Shown in pieces: positions 13,873 through 18,113 of a stretch of DNA of 18,113 bases (position 1 is the stretch's first letter; each line of letters opens with the position of its first letter). The notes under the pieces are model-generated. The model made no database searches. It was not told the origin of the DNA and worked only from the letters and a program-made list of their open reading frames with translations. Made by a program: the position numbers and the translations under genes. The DNA comes from JBCCGI01 sp039029355 (GTDB lineage: Bacteria; Planctomycetota; UBA1135; GCA-002686595): contig JBCCGI010000128.1 in NCBI GenBank assembly GCA_039029355.1, positions 1 through 18,113 of the forward strand, given 5' to 3'.

Positions 13873-15195
13873 CTAACCGTTGCGGTGGAACAGGCTGCGC
13901 CACGGTCTATAGAGCGCGGCGCCCGCGGCCAACACCCCCAGACCAACGCCCGTGGTGAGGCCCGACGACGAGGTCAGGTTCCCCACGACCACGAGCAGCG
14001 CCGTAGCGAGGTAGAGGGCGGGAGCCAGCGGAAACGCGAGGCTGCGATACGGACGCGGCAGCTCGGGGTGACGCGCCCGCAGCCGGATCAGCCCCCAGGC
14101 GACCAGACCGTGGAAGACCCACTCGGCGAAGACGACCGAGCCCGTCAGGACGTCGATCGTCATGGCGCCCTCGCCCAGCTCGAAGAACACGCCTGCGTGG
14201 GCCCACAGGAGGTAGCCAAGCGCGATCGCGAGCTGCGCGAGCAGCCCGAAGGTCGGCGCGCCGGTACGCGGCTGCACGCGCCCAAAGCTGCGGAAGAAGA
14301 TTCCGCTTCGGGCCATCGCGACGTAGATCGACGGGTTGACGATCACGTTGACGGCGCAGAGGCCGACCGCGGACACCCCCATGGCGGCGCGCAGCGCCTG
14401 CGCGCCGCTCGGGCCCAACGCACGCTCCGCCACCACCGCCGCGAAGCCGTCGGTCGTCGCCAGCCCGTCGATGCCCAGCACCCGCACGTAGGCGAGGTTC
14501 GCGAGCACATAGGTGATGCCGACGCCCAGCACGCCGAGCAGGATCGCCTTCGGCACCGTCTTCTGCGGCTCCTCGACCTCGTCGGCGATGTAGCACACGT
14601 GCTGCCAGCCGCCGAACGCGAACAGAACCGGCAGGCTCGCCGCGACCATGCCCTTCCACGAGAACGCCGCGGCCGGCGCCGCCGCCGCAGAGGCGGTCGT
14701 GGCAGCCTCGGGCGAGAAGAGCGCAACCCCGCCGACCACCAGCGCGGCGATCGCGGTCAGCTTCGCGACCATGCAGGCGTTCTGGAAGCGCGCCCCGGCG
14801 CGGATGCCGAACATCGTCAGCACCGTGAGCGCGACCAGCAGCGTGGCCGCGAGCGCTAGCTGCAGCCCTTCGTTCTCGACGCCGAAGGCACCCAGGAACA
14901 TCGAGATGCCGAACGACGCCACCACCGCAATCGCGCCGGTCGAGACGACTCCGAGCACGACCCACGCGAAGAGGAACGAGACGAACGGCCCGTAGATCTC
15001 GCGCAGGAACTCGAACCAGCCGCCGTTGCGCGGAAAGGTGCCCCCGAGCTCGGCAAAGGTCGCAGCGCCGCAAAGCGCGATGCCCGCCGCGAGCCCCCAC
15101 ATCGCGAAGAACCCCCACGTGTTCGGGACGAGCTGCGCGACCTGGCTCGGCGTGAAGAAGATCCCGACGCCCACGATGCCGCCCATGACGAGCAT
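13873..15195 (-). CDS. APC-family amino acid permease
   Basis: 440 residues with about 12 transmembrane helices. The first helix carries G-G-I-V-G-V-G-I-F, the conserved APC helix-1 motif, and an A-T-F-A-E-L-G segment follows as in helix 2-3 of the APA/LAT branch. Substrates in the family are amino acids or polyamines, exchanged or driven by protons; the specific one cannot be read here. The ATG at 15195 leaves almost no cytoplasmic N-terminus. The frame stays open upstream through L-R-P-F-D-A-T, which resembles family N-termini, up to a CTG at 15240 that directly follows GGAGG and overlaps the endonuclease stop as CTGA. The true start may therefore be non-ATG and upstream. msrA follows after 11 bases. 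Confidence 0.9.
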   Translation of the reverse strand: MLVMGGIVGVGIFFTPSQVAQLVPNTWGFFAMWGLAAGIALCGAATFAELGGTFPRNGGWFEFLREIYGPFVSFLFAWVVLGVVSTGAIAVVASFGISMFLGAFGVENEGLQLALAATLLVALTVLTMFGIRAGARFQNACMVAKLTAIAALVVGGVALFSPEAATTASAAAAPAAAFSWKGMVAASLPVLFAFGGWQHVCYIADEVEEPQKTVPKAILLGVLGVGITYVLANLAYVRVLGIDGLATTDGFAAVVAERALGPSGAQALRAAMGVSAVGLCAVNVIVNPSIYVAMARSGIFFRSFGRVQPRTGAPTFGLLAQLAIALGYLLWAHAGVFFELGEGAMTIDVLTGSVVFAEWVFHGLVAWGLIRLRARHPELPRPYRSLAFPLAPALYLATALLVVVGNLTSSSGLTTGVGLGVLAAGAALYRPWRSLFHRNG

Positions 15196-15236
15196 CGTGG
15201 CGTCGAACGGCCGGAGCTTCTTGCGCTCTTGCGCGA

Positions 15237-17084
15237 TCAGCCTCCGATCAGGAGCGCGGCTCCATCGGTCAATCCGAAGGGTGCGGTCGCGCCTGGAGAG
15301 ATGTCCCAGATCAGGCCCTGGGCGTACACCGTGAACCCGACCAGGTTCGGGTTATCGGGGAACGGCAGCGGCACCGCGGACGGGTTGCCAGCGCTGAACC
15401 ACGGCACACCGGTGACCGACAGGAACGGGCTGGGCGGCACGAAGCTGATCAGCAGCTCGCCGGGAGCTCCGCCGCCGGCCATACCGAGCCCGGGGACCGG
15501 GATGCCGCAGGGGAACAGCGCGTCGGGCGCGAACGAGAGCGCGATGAACGTCAGCGAGCCCGGCGCCTGCGTGCCGAGCGGGTTGTCCACGCCGAGCGTC
15601 AGCGTCGTGTCGACGGTCGGCGTGCCGCTGACGACAACGAGGCTGCCGGCCGGGTTCACGCCGCAGCCGTAGATCGTGGTCGTGCCGCCGCAGCCTTCCG
15701 AGAACGTCTGTCCGGCGTTCGCCGCTCCGGGCGAGTCCGCGCTGGGCGCGGCCCAGACGAAGTCCGACGCAACGCTGCCGGTGCCGACACGCTGGATCGA
15801 GTGGCCGACCGGCGTTCCGCTGCCCTCGGTGAAGCCGACGTCGACCGACGTCATGCCGTCGGCCGGGCCGTCGGTCGCTACGATCACGCCCTCGTAGCTG
15901 AGGAACTCGATGACCTCGTTGAGCGAGTCGACGAGCGCGATCCCGTCCGGCGCGCCGTTCTGCAGGCCGGTAAACGGGAAGCTCAGCGTGCCGATGCACT
16001 CGCCCTGGTCCGGAATCACGCCCGACAGCGACTCGGCGTCGTACTCGCCGCCGCCGGAGCCGTTGTAGCCCACGAGCCGGTAGCCCGACACGTTGAGCCC
16101 CGCCGGCCCCGCGATCTCGATGAACTCACCCGCGTCGGTGCCCGAGTTGTCGTAGTGGAACTCGTTGATCCACGGCTTCAGCGGCGAGCCGCTCCCGCCG
16201 CCGTCGCCCCACAGGATGTCGACCCACTCCGGGTGGTCGATGAAGGGGTTGCGGTTGCCTTGGAACAGGAAGATCGCGTCGTTGCGGTCGCGCTCCTTCT
16301 GGTCGACCGGGTCGTCCAGGTGCCACTGGAGGAGCACGGTCAGCATGCCCATGTAGGCCACGCTCTCGTTCTGCCCGGTGCTGGACGCGGCGATCAGCGA
16401 CTCGGTGTCCGTCAGGATCAGGTCGGGCTCGTTGTGGCCGGTGAAGCTGTGCTGGCCGCCCTCGTAGCGTACGTCGAGGTAGAGGAGCCCACGCGCCACG
16501 TCGCCGCGTCGCCCCACCCACGCCTCGAACGTGCCGTCGGTGAGGAAGCCGCTCTCCCAGTTCGAGTTGCCGGGATAGGTGCCGCTGCCGCCTCCCGCGC
16601 CTTCATTCACCTGCGTCGGCAGCTCGTTGCACGCCGAGTCGCAGTTGCGGTACGGCTTGTTGCTGCGCGCCGCGTTGTAGCCGCCGTCGCACAGGAAGAG
16701 CTGGTGGCAGTCGGTGTACGGGTAGTTCGACGAGTTGTCGTTGGGGAAGCCGTACGAGTTCGGCCAGGTGTGCTCGCGCTGGTAGTTGGGGTTGCCCCCG
16801 CCCTCCTTGGCGTAGCTGGCGTTTCGGTAGACGTCGAGGATGTGCGCCGGGTTCGACGGGTTCTCGTCGGCGAGCTCGAGGATGTCCCAGGTGTCGGTCG
16901 CGCCCGAGGTGTACGGGAAGCGCTGGTGATCGTCGATCACCGCGTGCAGCGTCTGGCGCAGCGTGTTCGCGTCGGTGGGGTCGACGGTGTCGTAGTAGCC
17001 AGCCGGCGGGTCCTGCGCCCCGGCTACACCGAGCGGAGCGAACAGCACGCACGCCGCGAGAAAGGGGAGCCTGTGCGCGGCCAT
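15237..17084 (-). CDS. Secreted endonuclease I with lamin-tail domain
   Basis: 615 residues. The signal peptide M1 to A-G-A23 is followed by Q-D-P. The endonuclease I (EndA/NucM) domain spans about 28-290 and has R-E-H105-T-W-P-N (catalytic His), the D-C-H-Q-L-F / N-A-A-R-S-N segment (about 125-142), G-D-V-A-R-G-L-L-Y-L-D-V-R-Y-E-G (about 194-209) and Q-G-N-R-N-P-F-I-D-H-P (about 275-285), all classic for this nonspecific beta-beta-alpha metal nuclease. It cuts DNA and RNA outside the cytoplasm. A Gly/Ser linker leads to a lamin-tail domain (about 303-425, beginning P-W-I-N-E-F-H-Y-D-N). A beta-rich C-terminal module of about 140 residues follows, ending near G-A-A-L-L-I-G-G, of a type seen at the ends of many planctomycete secreted proteins. 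It probably supports phosphate or nucleotide scavenging. It is the first gene of a likely operon with the permease and msrA. Confidence 0.9.
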   Translation of the reverse strand: MAAHRLPFLAACVLFAPLGVAGAQDPPAGYYDTVDPTDANTLRQTLHAVIDDHQRFPYTSGATDTWDILELADENPSNPAHILDVYRNASYAKEGGGNPNYQREHTWPNSYGFPNDNSSNYPYTDCHQLFLCDGGYNAARSNKPYRNCDSACNELPTQVNEGAGGGSGTYPGNSNWESGFLTDGTFEAWVGRRGDVARGLLYLDVRYEGGQHSFTGHNEPDLILTDTESLIAASSTGQNESVAYMGMLTVLLQWHLDDPVDQKERDRNDAIFLFQGNRNPFIDHPEWVDILWGDGGGSGSPLKPWINEFHYDNSGTDAGEFIEIAGPAGLNVSGYRLVGYNGSGGGEYDAESLSGVIPDQGECIGTLSFPFTGLQNGAPDGIALVDSLNEVIEFLSYEGVIVATDGPADGMTSVDVGFTEGSGTPVGHSIQRVGTGSVASDFVWAAPSADSPGAANAGQTFSEGCGGTTTIYGCGVNPAGSLVVVSGTPTVDTTLTLGVDNPLGTQAPGSLTFIALSFAPDALFPCGIPVPGLGMAGGGAPGELLISFVPPSPFLSVTGVPWFSAGNPSAVPLPFPDNPNLVGFTVYAQGLIWDISPGATAPFGLTDGAALLIGG

Positions 17085-17112
17085 GGCGAGTCGTCTTGGA
17101 GGGAGGGGTGGT

Positions 17113-17138
17113 GCGGGGTCGATCCGGAGGGACCCCGC
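17113..17138. promoter_or_regulatory. Hairpin in the leader of the endonuclease gene
   Basis: A perfect 8-bp stem (GCGGGGTC, 17113-17120, with 17131-17138) encloses a 10-base loop, 29 bases upstream of the endonuclease ATG. It may belong to the 5' leader of the endonuclease operon or form part of the terminator region of the upstream membrane-protein gene. No T tract is seen. Confidence 0.3.
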
Positions 17139-17143
17139 GGGGG

Positions 17144-17161
17144 CCGGCTATGGTAGCCCGG
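17144..17161 (-). terminator. Possible terminator stem after the membrane-protein gene
   Basis: CCGGCTA (17144-17150) pairs with TAGCC-CGG (17154-17161) across a TGG loop with one bulged C. It lies 75 bases beyond the stop of the membrane-protein gene on the minus strand. The lack of a T run makes this tentative. Confidence 0.3.
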
Positions 17162-17235
17162 GGCCGACGATCTCGGCTCGCGCCGCTCGGATTCCGGTCT
17201 TCGTCGCCCAGGCGCTCAGCCGGAAGAGACGGTCG

Positions 17236-17949
17236 CTAGGACGGCGTTCCTTCGCCCGTCGCGCTTCCGAGCTCGCCGAAGACCTCGCGGTAGGCCACGA
17301 CGATCGAGCCCATCTGCAGCGGCAACACGAGCAGCAACGGAAAGAAGCACGCCAACGAGGCGAGCAGGGCGATCAGGAGGTTCAGCGCCCAAAGGCCGTA
17401 GAGACCGAAGAAGTTCGCGCGCGCCGCCCGGGCGGAGAGCTTGACGGCTTCGATAGCTGGCAGGTTCCGCTCGGCGATGAGCGGGAAGACGAACGAGAAG
17501 AACACGTACGTCAGCGGAAGCAGCAGCAGGAGCACTACGACCAACGCCAGCACCCAGAACAGGATCGCGGCCTCGCTCCCGCGCCCCTGGTCGGCCGCGA
17601 CCGACGCCGTGATCGTCCCGAGCACCAGCGCCAGCGTGAACGGTGTCACGAGCAGCACCGACACGCCGAAGTAGATCAGCGAGGCGATCATGCTCTCGAG
17701 GAAGCTCTCGAAGCCCTGGAACAGTCGGTTGAAGCTGGTGCGCTCGCCGCGCTCGCGGTCGAAGAAGCACAGCGAAACGCCGACGAGAAACGGGCCGACG
17801 AGCAGATAGAACGGCACGTGGCACGCGAGCACGACCATCACGCTGATGCCGACGAAGAGCCAATACTGCCCCTGCATGAGCTCCGCGCCTCGGCGCAGGC
17901 ACTCGATGGGGCTGACTCTCGCCCTTTGGAAACGGATCTGGTCTTGCAT
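17236..17949 (-). CDS. Multi-span integral membrane protein of unknown function
   Basis: 237 residues. After a short N-terminus with an amphipathic helix (about 12-27) there are about five or six hydrophobic segments: roughly 30-60 (a helical hairpin), 85-118, 128-160 and 190-222. A charged loop, D-R-E-R-G-E-R, lies near 65-71. A second amphipathic helix (about 162-180, A-I-E-A-V-K-L-S-A-R-A-A-R) resembles the N-terminal one, so the protein may be an internal duplication, as in DUF4013- or DUF975-like membrane proteins. I cannot name a function. The start codon lies 44 bases from the end of a transposase gene on the same strand, with no clear ribosome site, so its original promoter may have been displaced. 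Confidence 0.75.
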   Translation of the reverse strand: MQDQIRFQRARVSPIECLRRGAELMQGQYWLFVGISVMVVLACHVPFYLLVGPFLVGVSLCFFDRERGERTSFNRLFQGFESFLESMIASLIYFGVSVLLVTPFTLALVLGTITASVAADQGRGSEAAILFWVLALVVVLLLLLPLTYVFFSFVFPLIAERNLPAIEAVKLSARAARANFFGLYGLWALNLLIALLASLACFFPLLLVLPLQMGSIVVAYREVFGELGSATGEGTPS

Positions 17950-17993
17950 GCGGTGGGAACGCGGAGGCTAGTTGTCGTTTCCAGGGACGTTGT

Positions 17994-18113
17994 TCATCCC
18001 GATCGCTCGATCCGGTTCATCGGGGGCGAGTAGCCGAGGCTACCGTGAGGGCGGACTCGGTTGTAGTAGCGCAGGTAGCTCTTGAGCGCCAGCCTTCGGC
18101 CACGCGAGCTCAG
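17994..18113 (-). CDS. IS3-like transposase, C-terminal fragment cut by the window edge
   Basis: On the minus strand the last 39 codons of a gene enter from beyond the window and end at TGA 17994-17996. The translation contains L-K-S-Y-L-R-Y-Y-N and R-V-R-P-H-G-S-L-G-Y-S-P-P, the highly conserved C-terminal end of the DDE integrase core in IS3-type transposases (Y-Y-N-x-x-R-P-H-x-S-L-G-Y-x-x-P). The stretch between 17950 and 17993 should hold the terminal inverted repeat of the element, but its partner is outside the window, so the end cannot be fixed. It marks a mobile-element boundary just upstream of the membrane-protein gene. Confidence 0.8.
   Translation of the reverse strand: MSSRGRRLALKSYLRYYNRVRPHGSLGYSPPMNRIERSG

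Overview
The window is a high-GC, densely coded bacterial chromosomal segment with 14 confident protein genes, plus a truncated gene at each end. Several features point to Planctomycetota. These are a secreted endonuclease I with a lamin-tail domain and a long beta-rich C-terminal module, a lipoprotein sulfatase-like enzyme ending in an 'ALRALGYAK'-type tail, a collagen-like surface protein, and frequent lipoprotein or Tat-like exports. A myxobacterium or other Gram-negative of similar GC is not excluded. No rRNA, tRNA or CRISPR was seen.

Layout. (1) 1-965: 3' part of a collagen-like (Gly-X-Y) protein, closed by a strong hairpin. (2) 1040-4107, minus strand: the most interesting region. Two paralogous secreted-looking Cys/Asp-rich proteins (precursor A 1040-1507, precursor B 3551-4021) flank a radical SAM/SPASM peptide maturase (1605-3146). 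Between B and the maturase lies a second copy of B's upstream region and first codons, which leads into a 39-codon remnant ORF that overlaps the maturase start by GTGA. (3) 4236-8319: an FtsX-type ABC permease and its ATPase, divergent from a lysophospholipase L1-like SGNH lipoprotein. This is the ybbA-ybbP/tesA arrangement known from E. coli. (4) 8324-9443: a voltage-gated K+ channel with a C-terminal zinc ribbon, and a small TM2-domain protein. (5) 9448-13224: a lipoprotein with a monooxygenase-like copper-site region and two FKBP domains, divergent from a sulfatase-superfamily lipoprotein. (6) 13229-17084, minus strand: a likely operon of secreted endonuclease I, APC-family amino acid permease and secreted MsrA. 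(7) 17236-18113, minus strand: a multi-span membrane protein, then the 3' end of an IS3-like transposase cut by the window edge.

The main proposal is that region 2 is an undescribed RiPP-like or protein-crosslinking system. Both precursors share a near-identical twin-arginine hydrophobic leader (16 of 18 residues) and ten cysteines in almost perfect register. Six of these cysteines form three 24-residue repeats, each with an Asp exactly six residues after its first Cys. The adjacent maturase has a canonical CxxxCxxC radical SAM core, a canonical seven-cysteine SPASM domain and a possible PqqD-like N-terminal region. A plausible but unproven chemistry is Cys-to-Asp thioether formation, as carried out by the QhpD-type maturases, followed by Tat export.
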